Below the pieces are notes generated by a model. That model was not told where the DNA came from, did not search any database, and saw nothing but the letters and a program-made list of their open reading frames with translations. A program made the position numbers and the translations under genes. This document shows positions 23,369-34,055 of a stretch of 64,000 bases of DNA, in pieces (the first letter of the stretch is position 1; the number at the start of each line of letters is the position of its first letter). The DNA is from Grammothele lineata (taxonomy: Eukaryota > Basidiomycota > Agaricomycetes > Polyporales > Polyporaceae), in assembly GCA_002150815.3 (NCBI GenBank), contig NDFF03000114.1, positions 1 through 64,000 on the forward strand, written 5' to 3'.

Positions 23369-25680
23369 ATGGCGCGGAGTGCGGTGCTTAGCACCTCTAC
23401 GACAAACACCAGAAAACGCAAATCAACAGGTGGTCAAGACACATCTAGCAAGGGCGATTCCGAAGCGAGCAACAAGAGGCGCAAGACCCTCGATGCGTTC
23501 TTCGCCCCCCAGATCAAGCCAATATCTTCTACAAAGTTAGAGAAAGGTGCAGACGTTAAAGTTGCCCTCAATGCAGAACAACGCCGCGTCCTTCAGATGG
23601 TCGTCGACGAGGGGAAGAATGTTTTCTTCACTGGCCCGGCAGGTGAGTTCGGTGTGCTTTGTTTCGCCACTTTCCAAGGGAGCAGCACTTTCTGCGGACA
23701 CAATCCCCTGTAAAATACTCGTGCACCTGCCAATTCACTTGGACACGATTCGTTTTATGTTGCATGAAATTGCCGTTTCTCCTCGGTCGCGCCCTTCAAC
23801 ACAACTTCTCCCACTATCTTCAAGCGATTCACTAAATGCGAGCATATAGGCTCTGGAAAGTCTTTGCTGCTGCGTGCTATTATCTCCGCCTTCAAGAAGA
23901 AGTATTCCAAGAATACATCTGTTATCTCCGTCACTGCCAGCACTGGAATGGCTGCATCCAATATTGGCGGTCAGTGCAAGTCACTTCTACAATCGACGCA
24001 TACGCTCATGTATGCGCTCTCAGGGATGACCATACACTCATGGGGTGCGGTGACACCTGGGATGCACAACATCGACAGGCAAATCAGCTGCATTAAGACC
24101 TGCAAGCCCGCACATAAGCGGTGGAAAGATACCAAAGTGTTGATCGTTGACGAGGGTACGCGCTTGTCGTGAATTGAGGTTCTGTATCTGACTTTGCATA
24201 GTTTCCATGGTTGACGGCCAGCTATTTGACACCTTGTGCAAGTTAGCAGACGAACTACGCAGTAGTAAGCGGTCCGGCAAGCCTTTTGGTGGAATCCAGG
24301 TGTGTCCTATGGCCTGTGGCGGAGAGAAGTGGTGAACTAATCACCAATCGACTAGCTTGTCGTCACCGGCGATTTCTTCCAGCTGCCTCCCATAACGAAG
24401 TCTGGCGAGCAGCCTTTCTTCGCCTTCGAGAGTGACTCATGGAAGAAATGCATCGAGCATACCATTTGCCTAACGCAAGTATACAGACAGAAAGACACCC
24501 GTGCGTCGCGCCACATCGTTTTCAAAGGTGTCAGCTGACATTCAGCATACTAGAACTCGTCGAGCTCCTTAACGAGCTCCGGAAAGGGACCATTTCACCG
24601 TCTGCCCTGACCACATTCACGTCGCTCGCTCGACCCCTTCCTCCTCTTCCTTCTGGTATTCTCCCCACCGAGCTTTATCCCCTTCGCGCACAAGTTGAAC
24701 GCGCAAACACGACCCGACTCGCCGCGCTCTCCGGTGCCGTTCACTCTTACACCGCTCGTGACTCCGGCTCCAACCCCAGGGTGCTCGAGTCGATGGTTGT
24801 TCCCACCCGAGTCGTTTTCAAGGTCGACGCGCAAGTGATGCTCGTCAAGAACGTGGACGAGAAGCTCGTGAACGGCACCGTCGGGCGCGTGCTCGGTTTC
24901 CACACCATCGCCGCGTGCCAAGCTAGCTCTGGATCTCTACTTCCGTCTTTCTCCTCCCCAGAGAAGCCCGCAAGCATGTCTGCGAGTATGAAGCCCAAGC
25001 CTGGATCAGCGGCCAACTCGCAAGAGTCGAACACGAGCAGCTCATCGAAGTCCAACGGCGCCGTGCGCAACGTCCAAATCGGCTCGGACGGCCGCACGCC
25101 CATCTCACTCTGCGGCCGGACCCTCGCGGACAAGGAGAACGCCAACGTCTCTCTCCCCGACGTGAAGCCCGCGTCCACGTCCGGGAAGGGCAGCAAGGCG
25201 CTGAAGGACGAGGAGTTGTACCCGCTCGTCGAGTTCCGGACGCAGACGGGGACGGAAGTCGTGCTCGTCGTCCGGGACGAGTTCCGAGTCGAGGACAACG
25301 AGGGGAAGCTTCTGGCGCGCCGGGTGCAGCTCCCGCTCGTGCTCGCGTGGGCGATGTCGATCCACAAGAGCCAGGGCCAGACGATCCAGCATGTCAAGGT
25401 GGACTTGAGGCGCGTCTTCGAGAAGGGTGAGTGCGTTCATCTCGAGCGTGCGGGGCGGTTGGGCTGATTGGGAATTGTGCTGATAGGTCAGAGCTATGTT
25501 GCGCTCTCGCGGGCTGCGTCGATCGAGGGCTTGCAGGTGCTAGGGTTTGACCCCAAGAAGGTCTGTCGATTTTACCCGGTGCTTCAGATCGTGTATTGAT
25601 GAGTGCGTTACTTGCAGGTGAAGGCTCACCCGAAGGTCGTCGAGTGGAGCGCAAGTCTGGAGACTGCTACTCCCCAATGA
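23369..25680 (+). CDS. PIF1: ATP-dependent DNA helicase PIF1
   Basis: A superfamily 1B 5'-3' DNA helicase acting at replication forks, G-quadruplexes, telomeres and possibly mitochondrial DNA. Exon 1 (23369-23642) encodes a basic N-terminus with KTLDAFF, a PCNA-binding-like motif. It is spliced over a 207-nt intron to complete the Walker A motif GPAGSGKSLLL. Further helicase motifs are VISVTASTGMAASNIGG, TIHSWGA, VTGDFFQLPP and LTQVYRQKDT. Late motifs are LAWAMSIHKSQGQTIQHVKV and YVALSRAASIEGLQVLGF. Between the VDEKLVNGTVGRVLGF strand and the YPLVEFRTQTG strand sits a Ser/Lys-rich insert of about 90 residues. One small intron (GTGCGT...CTAG, about 53 nt) joins QKDT to QLVELLNELRKG. It ends LETATPQ with TGA at 25680. 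Confidence 0.93.
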
Positions 25681-26417
25681 ATGGACAGAAGGTTACATCC
25701 CAACGTAATACATATTCTACAGAACATCTACTGTATCATACACACACCTGCTAGCTGACCCTGAAGCAAATTGCTACTGTGATGAAGAATAGGGCTGCGG
25801 CAAAGTTGCACGATACCGCATGGGGCGTACGACAGGTGGCGTGAGCCCGTCTTGCGATGTGTCGCTTTACTATTAGTACGCGCGATTGACTGTTATCTGA
25901 AGAATGCGTCCATTCGCTCGTCATCTAGCCTATGATGAGCGGGGTTGTGCAGCGTCATACTCACTGGCATTGCGTGCCGATGGCATCGTACTTATTACGT
26001 CCTGTGCTTGATTAGCTAGCTTGATTGCTTTCTATAACCTGAGGCTAGCCAAAGCTTTGGACTACGGTGCCGGTTCGGAGAAATCTCCGCATGGTTGCCA
26101 TATGGCGAACACGGAAGAATGGCTCCCAGAAAGGCGGCTGAGGTTAATGCGCATGCGGAAAGGTAGGCGCGCGCCGCGCCCACGCCACGTGCGAAGCGAC
26201 GTAGCCACACGGCGCGCAGCGGAAGATTCTCCTAAGACTCCTTAGACCGTTCTTCATTTGCCTTTCGGCTGGCTAGATCTAAGTCGACATCGTTTTCATC
26301 CATCTCTGCGGGACACTGGGAACGGCTTGAATAGCACTCTGCCGGAGGCCTTACGTTTTCGGTACGTTGCCCATAAAAGCAAATTTTCATCGACCTCTAA
26401 CGGTGGTCTGAAGGGCT
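25681..26417. other. Intergenic spacer
   Basis: Holds the 3' flank of PIF1 and the promoter of the next F-box-like gene. Small open frames near 26016-26245 show no family features. I see nothing else. Confidence 0.55.
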
Positions 26418-28113
26418 ATGTCCGTCTCCGATACTCAGTTGCGGGCCAGTACCCGTGCTTGGGATATCCCGGAGCTTGTAAAACTTTTCCTGAACCATTT
26501 CAAGCCCACTTTGCCGCCCCGCCTTGGCCTTCATTTGGAGGAAGACCCTGAGCAATTGGCGAACCAAGCAACCCTCCTCAGTTGCGCACGGCTCAGTAAG
26601 GTGGTGTCGGAGATCGCTTTGGGGATCATTTGGCAAGATCTAGTGGACCTCAAACCTCTGTTTTCTTTGCTGGGCCCCGATGGCACGGTGGAAATTATGG
26701 AAACAAAACCCCGCAACAAGCCTGCTCAGAACGCCTTCAAATATGTGAGTTTCGACTCGCGATTTGCGCTCTTTCAGACCCCTCTGATGATCATTGACCA
26801 TCTAGGTCATCAAACGATCTCAGCCAGATCCCTTAGCATGGGACCGCTTCACTTTCTACAGCCAATTCGTTCGTACATATGTCGGCGGGGATTGGCGGGA
26901 TGATTTCAGTAGCAGCGACATCTGCGCTACTCTGCGAGCTTGGACTAGCGGTCGACCACTACTCCCTCGCCTTGACTACCTGAGGTGGCACGACGGCCTT
27001 GGAAGCACTAAGGCATTGGATTTATTCCTGCATCCCGGCCTTCAACGCCTGCAGTACTACTTCAACCGACTCAACCTATCATCTACGCGAAAGATCAACT
27101 CGTACAACGATCGTTCCATCGATGCTCTGATTCATCGGCTCTCATTACGTGCTCCGAAACTCGAGTTTCTCCATCTAGCTCGCGTGCAGGCGCCAGCTGA
27201 TGTGTCAGCATTACCTACCCTGCAACATTTGCGTCATCTGGTTCTGTCTCACGACCCCAACCTGGCCGTTCTGGAGATCACCAAGGCTTTCCCTCGCCTA
27301 GCAAAACTCGAACTCGAACTCGATTGGGAACCCATAAATCCCTTCAATCCCCTCATCCCCTTCACTCCCTTTCCACCGTCTTTTCCTGAGTTGGTTCTCT
27401 CATCACTCACGGATGTCAGGGTCGACGCATCTGCTCCAGTAATTTGCGAACTCATCCGAGTCGTCCAAGCCCCTGCGTTGCGATCCTTCAAAACCTGCGT
27501 TTTTGCCGGTATCTCCCAGTGCCGTGACGTGTGCGCTCAACTCGCTACCCGCTACGCGTCCACGCTCACCGACCTAATCGTCGACCTCTGCGATGAGGAC
27601 AACGAGTACACGGCTAGGCTAGGCTTCGACGCGACGTTTTCGCCCTTGTATGCAATCTCAGGCCTCAAGTCGGTGGCGATTGAACCGACGTACGTGGATA
27701 CGGACATCTCTATCTCTGCGGACGACCTGGTTTCCATTGCGAGAGCCTGGCCACGTTTGGAGGTACTTCGTCTATCGCACAGGCAGGCGGCCAACGCTAC
27801 GGAGCCCCTTCCGCGCTTTCCCATCACCGTACTCGAGCAGCTCGCACGGCAGTGCAAATCGCTGACAGAGCTCATGCTACGCAGACCCGATATGTCTGTT
27901 CTTGCGGACGTTGATGTCGGCGCACTCCCTGGGACGGCAAGTACGTTGAAGGAACTGAAGATGGACATGTGGAAGTGGACGCCGAGCCAGCGGGCGTTGG
28001 CTGAGGCGTACCTCAGACGCATTTTCCCGGAGGCGACAATCGCAAGCCATGCCACGACTTTGAAATATGACTACATGGACTGGAACTCCGACGAGGAGTT
28101 CGAGGATTACTGA
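26418..28113 (+). CDS. F-box-like/LRR-type protein (two exons)
   Basis: Two exons, 26418-26744 and 26806-28113, join in frame (FKY/VIKRSQPDPL) to give 544 residues. The N-terminus reads WDIPELVKLFLNHFKP and then NQATLLSCARLSKVVSEIAL and GIIWQDL, the usual basidiomycete F-box-like layout. Degenerate leucine-rich repeats follow (LHPGLQRLQYYFNRLNLSST; RAPKLEFLHLARVQAPADV; HLRHLVLSHDPNLAVLEI; FPRLAKLELELDW). An acidic tail ends NSDEEFEDY. It is the third F-box-like gene in the window, but shows no obvious close similarity to the other two beyond general layout. Probable SCF substrate adaptor; the target is unknown. Confidence 0.82.
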
Positions 28114-28223
28114 AAGGGCAATGATAACGGCGGGCATCCAGCGTGGCGGAGTAGAATTCAAGTGATGTTCGAACAGTGAGAAGACAGAGGCCATGTCGAA
28201 GTAACATACAATTTAGAATAAAG

Positions 28224-30101
28224 TCACTGTATCGTACGCACGTCAGCTAGCTCGTCCTGGAGCATATCAATGTCTAAACACCAGTGTGACGAAGACACTG
28301 GTCGCAATGCAACTCGCAGTATGGCGCGATATCCTCCCGGATGTACGAAAGTCAGGGTCTCCTCGTCGTATTCCCTCCCCAAAACCAGTTTACGATAATC
28401 AATCCTTTCAGATCTATCTTTGTCTCCGATGCCGTACGAGACTGCCATGTCCGCCGTCAGTGTCCGTGATTGACCGGTACTTGATGGCACAATCCATTCG
28501 GTAGCCAGCCAACCTATGGCAAACCAATGTGTACTTTTCGACAGGAGCAGTCGGGGGAGATCAGTGGTGTACCATACTGAGTATCCGTGATTCCGCAAGG
28601 TCCCCTCTGCCCAGCCGGCTAGATGAAGACTCGCCCGTTTAGGGTTGAACAGTTGTACCTCCCGCATAACGTTCCCCGAATCATGATTGTACTGGAATGA
28701 TGTTAGAGTTGGCGCGCAGATGGTTTCAATCTTCAAGTGTCCTGCACAACGCCAGAGCTGGCGGGGCGAGAGCGCCACGATACGGGACCAATGGCCGGGC
28801 GGTGCAGGTGGAGGGACAATTGCGTGAAGGTCGCCAATTTCTCCGCCCTTCAAGAGGAGGAGTCCGGTAGATGTTTGACGCTCGACGGAACAGACGAGAG
28901 CAAGAAGGTGGCCCTCGCCGCGGTCGGATGGTTCGCAGGCAAGTAGTGCAAGGCGCCAGTCTTGGCCTGCCCCTGGGAGGGCGCCGTTCTCGAAGCAGAG
29001 CCGTGCGGGGAGGAGTACACACTGCGTACGGACTCCATTCGATAGGAACGTGTAGGAGGGGTGTTCTACTTCGTCAATGCCCGGCAGACGCTGCACGAAC
29101 TCCGCGTGCGAGATGGCCCGAGCACTTCCTGAGCAGCGGAAGTCCGCTGGCCGTCGAGCAAAAAGCGGAACAGCGTAGTCACGGCTTGCGAAAGATAGGA
29201 AGTGTCGTTGTGGGTTGAGGTCACTGTGTAAAGGCTGGAAGAGCGGGCCCCACGCAAGGAGGCTCTGGTCGGGGACGCGCTCGAGGATCTCCCGTTGAAG
29301 GCGCTCGAATGCGCGGCTGCCCTCGCCATACACCGTCGCCATGGTGACATCGAAGAGGCCCATCAGCGCATACGCTTCGTCCTCAATGCGAGTGCAGGTG
29401 CGTTGCGCGGCCCAAGACATGCGCTGCGCGACGCTGACGTCCGCAGGTCGCCGGCGGTGCGTGAGCACGTCGCGAGGGACGCACGTTATCTCTTCAATGA
29501 CAGAAGCGAGCGAAGCTTTGGTCCCAAGTACGTGCCATCCAGCGGAGAGGAAAACCAGAGCACGGGGGGCAATGAGTTCCTGCAGAGTCCAACCACGAGT
29601 AAACCAGCGACTCCGCCGGAAGCGTGAATTGGGCATACGAGGGTCTTCTGCGGGATGGTGACTATCCTGTGTAGCGGTCACGTCGACACTGGGTACGTCT
29701 GCAAGGAAGGCGTAGCAGACAGCCGCGTCGCGGTACCAGGCGTACATGGAGTTAATTGCCTCGGAAAGCTCGGCGCTACTTGATTTGTCGATGCAGCAGG
29801 AGTCGATCCAGATGTAGTCATATCCGTGCGCGTGTGCTGTGGCTATGGCATATCGGATTTTAATGGACAAGCGGTCGTCGCTGAGAGACGTGGATCGTTC
29901 GGATGAGGGTTTGTCGCCTGAATCTATTGCGTGAAAAACGGCCTCGTGTGAATTGCTCGGCCAATGTTCCATGACGCGGCAAAGCTCCTGGTAAGACTGT
30001 TCGCCTTCGGGGCTCCACGTATGGGAGAGAATTGCATAGGCAATGTCTTGATGATTTGAGATGCTGACAAATCTCCAGGTCCGGGTATCTAAAAGGCGCA
30101 T
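28224..30101 (-). CDS. HET-domain protein 1
   Basis: An intronless frame of 625 residues. The N-terminal third is a HET domain (heterokaryon incompatibility family): YAILSHTW (residues 23-29), YIWIDSCCIDKSSSAELSEA (96-115), INSMYAWYRDAAVCYAFL, and FTRGWTLQELIAPRALVFLS (167-186). The part reading ALMGLFDVTMATVYGEGSRA follows, as is usual in basidiomycete HET proteins. The C-terminal half is unassigned beta-rich sequence without NACHT, WD40 or ankyrin repeats. In ascomycetes HET domains trigger cell death on non-self fusion. In basidiomycetes the role of this large family is mostly unproven. The ATG at 30101 gives MRLLDTRTWRFVSI, the standard start for the family. A second HET gene lies upstream on the same strand. 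Confidence 0.92.
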   Translation of the reverse strand: MRLLDTRTWRFVSISNHQDIAYAILSHTWSPEGEQSYQELCRVMEHWPSNSHEAVFHAIDSGDKPSSERSTSLSDDRLSIKIRYAIATAHAHGYDYIWIDSCCIDKSSSAELSEAINSMYAWYRDAAVCYAFLADVPSVDVTATQDSHHPAEDPRMPNSRFRRSRWFTRGWTLQELIAPRALVFLSAGWHVLGTKASLASVIEEITCVPRDVLTHRRRPADVSVAQRMSWAAQRTCTRIEDEAYALMGLFDVTMATVYGEGSRAFERLQREILERVPDQSLLAWGPLFQPLHSDLNPQRHFLSFASRDYAVPLFARRPADFRCSGSARAISHAEFVQRLPGIDEVEHPSYTFLSNGVRTQCVLLPARLCFENGALPGAGQDWRLALLACEPSDRGEGHLLALVCSVERQTSTGLLLLKGGEIGDLHAIVPPPAPPGHWSRIVALSPRQLWRCAGHLKIETICAPTLTSFQYNHDSGNVMREVQLFNPKRASLHLAGWAEGTLRNHGYSVWYTTDLPRLLLSKSTHWFAIGWLATEWIVPSSTGQSRTLTADMAVSYGIGDKDRSERIDYRKLVLGREYDEETLTFVHPGGYRAILRVALRPVSSSHWCLDIDMLQDELADVRTIQ

Positions 30102-31053
30102 CGGTTTGTGAGTCTGGGCGGCAATTGCGAGTCCTCAGCTTATCGTGAACCTATTCGCGGATGTGGGTCGAGTACTCACGTAGTGAAGTACTGGGCCCAA
30201 ACTGAGAACTTCGTTCCTTAATCAGCCGACCTCGGAGGTAGTTAATGACGAAGAGAAAGGTTGAAGTTGTTTGACGGGGAGCACATCTAGGGTAGGAGTC
30301 TTCAGTCTACATATGTGAGGCGGCTAGCACTGCTTAACATTTTGGCAACACCGCCTCGGGCACCACCTTCTATCACAGCGACATCGCCTTTGAGAAGAAC
30401 TTCAACTCATGAGCAGCACCCTCGGGGGTCACGGTGTACCATGCTAGGTTTCCGTAGCCGATCGTTTCCCCGAGCAGGCCGATAGTGGTGAATCACTGCC
30501 AGGACGTCGTTCGAGCTGGGCCGCCGGGAGGGCCGAAGCCCGAAACGTTCCCACGCACCGGGTGTGGCCTCCAGGCGAGACGGTCTGACGCGGGGGGTGG
30601 GAGGATGGAAGATCTGAGGACGACGAAGGTTAGTCAGCCCGGACGACGAGGACGACGAGGAAGACGGAGGGGAGGGTATTCCTCAGATGATAGTCAGTAA
30701 CGAGGAAGCCTGGCGCTTGCGATTGAACGCAGCGGATCAGGATGTGATAGTGATGGAAATCGGTGATGTCTGAAAGAGGCTAGCTCTTGTAATTGGATGC
30801 GGCTTGAGCAGGCTTGAGCGCATGAACCTCGAACCAACCTCGAACCGCCTCCAATTTTGTCCTTGCATCCCCTCATTGAGTATCCCTCACCGAGTATTCC
30901 CGCCTGGTCTGTGAAAAGTACATACATTGGGTGTCTTCAATACAGGGTTTCTATTACTAAGGGTGAGGTACCCTATAGGAGGGGAGCTACAACGATGAAA
31001 ACTAGAATACAACTCGAACAATAGATGCTACTAGAGTAGTACAGTCGAATGAC
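30102..31053. other. Spacer between the two HET genes
   Basis: 952 nt with no supportable gene. A purine-rich GACGACGAGGACGACGAGGA stretch lies near 30643. The open frame at 30485-30700 that spans it is low-complexity. The interval includes the promoter of HET gene 1 and the 3' flank of HET gene 2. Confidence 0.55.
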
Positions 31054-33063
31054 TCAAATCCACCCTGCACCGCTGAGACTCATCCATTGTTCCACTACCC
31101 TGCGCAGCGTCGTCCTCACTGAAGGGCGAGGTTTTACAGGCGATCCAGGATCGTCCATATCCTCCTCGTCCACCAGGGGTAGCAACTCCAGGTCCATCAT
31201 GAAGTTATACTGCAGCGCCCCGCTGGCGGTAGTGAGGTCTCCCCATGGCGCCGTTGTGACGCGTACCATCCCACGCGCATTACTGAATTGCACCGCGGTA
31301 TGTCCGAGGTGTTCGCGCGTGCACGTCCCCGATGCTGCGAGGCCCGCGGACCACTGCTGGCGCAAACGCGCGAGGGCGGCGCCCCCGGGAGCAACGTCGA
31401 CCCAGAACGCGTCGAAGCCGCGCCGCTTCTGCGTCAGCTGGCAGACGCATCCTATCCCGATCGTCAACGTGAACTCGCCTGTGTCGGCAGCAGCGCCGCG
31501 GCCGGCAGCGAAGGTGATAGACGTGACGCGGGTCATCTTGAAGATTGCGCTCGCGTCGAGCCCGGGGAGGACGAACATCTCCAGCGTGTGGCCGTCACTA
31601 GCGGACGCGGGCATGGGGTCGCGCTGCGTGTATCCTAAGCGTTTTAGGCGCGCGAGCACCCATTGAGGGATGACGAAGGTGTAGGGGATGCGTTCCGACG
31701 GACCGATACCCCCAGGAACTCCTCGAAGCGGCAAGTGCACGCGCAACGAGGGGTGCGGGCGGTTGTGGATGTAGACGTCGCCTACCACAGAAAGTGCCGT
31801 AGAAATACTAGGAGCAGAGGGCGACAAGAAGGCAACACGATAGTATACGCGAGAGGCTATCGTATCGTCCCCCACATCGACGTAGTCTCCCGCATAGTAC
31901 TCGTCTTGGGTATTGTTCTTCCTGCGCAGGAAGAGGAGTACAAGGCTGCCATCCTTTGTGTGCTCGCAGGCCAGCATGGCAACAGAGATGTTCGCGCGCA
32001 CACTGAGCCCAGGTGATGTGCCTAGGAGGGGTTGGTATGGTAGAATGGGCAACTTCGTGTGTACGCCAGAGCTGGTGAAGGTGTAGTGCGGATTCGTGAT
32101 AGGGACCCCGCCTCTCTGAGATAGCTCTACCACTGGAATAGGTTGAATATTTCCCGCGTCTGCGAATTCGGAGGGAGATGTCGCGAGTAATGTGTTCATT
32201 CCCGCGGAAGACTCTTCCCTGTAGGCCGCAGATGCATTCCAGAGCGGGTCGTCCTGGTGATCTGTTGCGAAAGCCCTACAGGAGTATGGGTAGTCCTCAA
32301 GAATTGCACCCCATAGGAAGATACTTTGATCAGGGGTGTGTTTCAGAATCTCCTCCTGAAGGCGGGTGAAAGCACGGGGACCTTCGCCGTACACTACGGG
32401 CATCATTATGCTGAAGATGCCCATGAGCGAGTAGGCACGGTCCTCCTCGCGTGTGGTGACTCGGCGCGCAGCCCATGACATACGTCGTGCGACGCTTACT
32501 TCGTCAAGGGAACGCATGTGCACTAGAACTGCACGGTCCACGCGCGATACCTCTTCCACAACATGCCCGAGGGAATGCTTCGTGCCGATGAGGCGCCAGT
32601 CGCGGGAAAGGAAGACGACCGCACGGGGCGCGATGAGTTCCTGGAGCGTCCATCCACGTGTCCACCATCGCGCACGACGGAAGGTGGAGTGCGGCGTTGC
32701 CGGGTCCTCGGCCTCGTCGACGTCCTCGAGGAGCGCGAAGCACACCGCCGCGCGGGCGTACCAAGCGTACATTGAATTGATGGCCTCCGACAGCTCTGCG
32801 CTGCTGGATTTGTCGATGCAGCAAGTGTCGATCCAAACCCACGAATAGCCGGCCTTCTCTGCGTAGATACAACAGTCGCGGACCTTCGGAGACGCGCGAA
32901 AGCGCGGGCTGACGTCCGGCGAGAAGTGCGACGCTCGAAGGGCTTGGAGCTCTTGGAATGTTTGCTCGTGCTCTCCCCAGCAATGGGATAGGATGGCGTA
33001 GCGGACTGAGGAAGGGTTGTGGAAGAATCGCAATTCGGCGGTGGTCGTATTCAGGAGCCACAT
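31054..33063 (-). CDS. HET-domain protein 2
   Basis: An intronless frame of 669 residues, clearly paralogous to the neighbouring HET gene: MWLLNTTTAELRFFHNP start, YAILSHCWGEHEQTFQEL, WVWIDTCCIDKSSSAELSEA (residues 76-95), INSMYAWYARAAVCFALLED, WTRGWTLQELIAPRAVVFLS, then YSLMGIFSIMMPVVYGEGPR. The two share near-identical core motifs but diverge strongly in the C-terminal halves, as expected if the HET core signals and the tail recognises. No nucleotide-binding or repeat domain is visible. Probable role: non-self or stress-triggered cell death signalling, inferred from the family only. A TATATATA element sits about 90 nt upstream of the ATG. Confidence 0.92.
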   Translation of the reverse strand: MWLLNTTTAELRFFHNPSSVRYAILSHCWGEHEQTFQELQALRASHFSPDVSPRFRASPKVRDCCIYAEKAGYSWVWIDTCCIDKSSSAELSEAINSMYAWYARAAVCFALLEDVDEAEDPATPHSTFRRARWWTRGWTLQELIAPRAVVFLSRDWRLIGTKHSLGHVVEEVSRVDRAVLVHMRSLDEVSVARRMSWAARRVTTREEDRAYSLMGIFSIMMPVVYGEGPRAFTRLQEEILKHTPDQSIFLWGAILEDYPYSCRAFATDHQDDPLWNASAAYREESSAGMNTLLATSPSEFADAGNIQPIPVVELSQRGGVPITNPHYTFTSSGVHTKLPILPYQPLLGTSPGLSVRANISVAMLACEHTKDGSLVLLFLRRKNNTQDEYYAGDYVDVGDDTIASRVYYRVAFLSPSAPSISTALSVVGDVYIHNRPHPSLRVHLPLRGVPGGIGPSERIPYTFVIPQWVLARLKRLGYTQRDPMPASASDGHTLEMFVLPGLDASAIFKMTRVTSITFAAGRGAAADTGEFTLTIGIGCVCQLTQKRRGFDAFWVDVAPGGAALARLRQQWSAGLAASGTCTREHLGHTAVQFSNARGMVRVTTAPWGDLTTASGALQYNFMMDLELLPLVDEEDMDDPGSPVKPRPSVRTTLRRVVEQWMSLSGAGWI

Positions 33064-34055
33064 CTTGCCGGCCGGAGGGTGCGGGGGTTGAGATGAGGAC
33101 AGGAAAGTAAGATGTTTGTGGCATTCAAGTTGGGACCGGGGGCATTGACGCTATATATAACGCTGTAAAGTGTGAATTCGGCCCGTCAGCGAGAATTATA
33201 AGGTCCTCCTGCCAAAAACACTAGTGCTGGCAGGAACAGACGCACATGATCAATATCACGTCGATGTGTCCTTTGCCACTGGTTACAGTTGGACATCTCC
33301 ACGTTACAAGACAAAAGCGCCAGGAGCAATGCGACGCTCTAGAAGCATCCCTTTATCACCGGTATCTAGAGTTCAATCACTGTTTCAGCCACACGACTCC
33401 CATCCCACGGAGCCTGCTGGGGTAGCAACATGGGACGGGGATATATGTCAGCGCGCCTGAGATCACGTTGAGAATGTTAGCGAAAATAGAAAAGTGAGCC
33501 AGAGATTAGGCCTCTACCTTCGTGTCGCTAGCACTGGCAACATCTTTGCGATGGCTACGGGAGCGTATGCTACACTAACACTGGGCCCACTGGATCCAAG
33601 GCTGTAGCAGGCGGTGGATCGCAATGAGCTTGAGAGGATGATCGATATTCGGTGTCCTTTCCGGAGGGCAAGATACTAATCCGGTTGCCAGTGACTCGTC
33701 CCCACCGTCGAGCACTGAGGTCGCCGCCATAGAAAGCAGCGTCAACGATGTGAGAACGTTTGATCACGAGAGGTATTGTTCCCCAAAGTGGAACAGGTGA
33801 TTGCGACAATTAGAAGAACATAGAAGCAGGAAGGGTCGAAAGCCTTTAAGCAGGCTTGAGGAGTGATGCTGGCTCCCACGGTATGTGACGGACGCGTATG
33901 GTCACGATACCATCACGTCGTGACCTTACGCGCCTGGAGTCGCTCCCCAGAGGTTAGAGCAACGACTCGCGCTGACACGCGGCAGCTCTGGCGTCCTACC
34001 TGCTCTCACTTGTTCTCCTACTTCTTGCTGCAGACTCTCACTAACAAGGACGGCC
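33064..34055. other. Divergent intergenic region between HET gene 2 and TOF1
   Basis: 992 nt between outward-facing start codons. It holds the TATA candidate for HET gene 2 and presumably the TOF1 promoter. Several short open frames are present but without protein character. I see no gene. Confidence 0.55.
33152..33159 (-). promoter_or_regulatory. TATA box candidate of HET gene 2
   Basis: TATATATA lies 89-96 nt upstream of the ATG at 33063. The element is palindromic, so orientation is set only by the neighbouring gene. Spacing fits a fungal core promoter. Confidence 0.45.
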
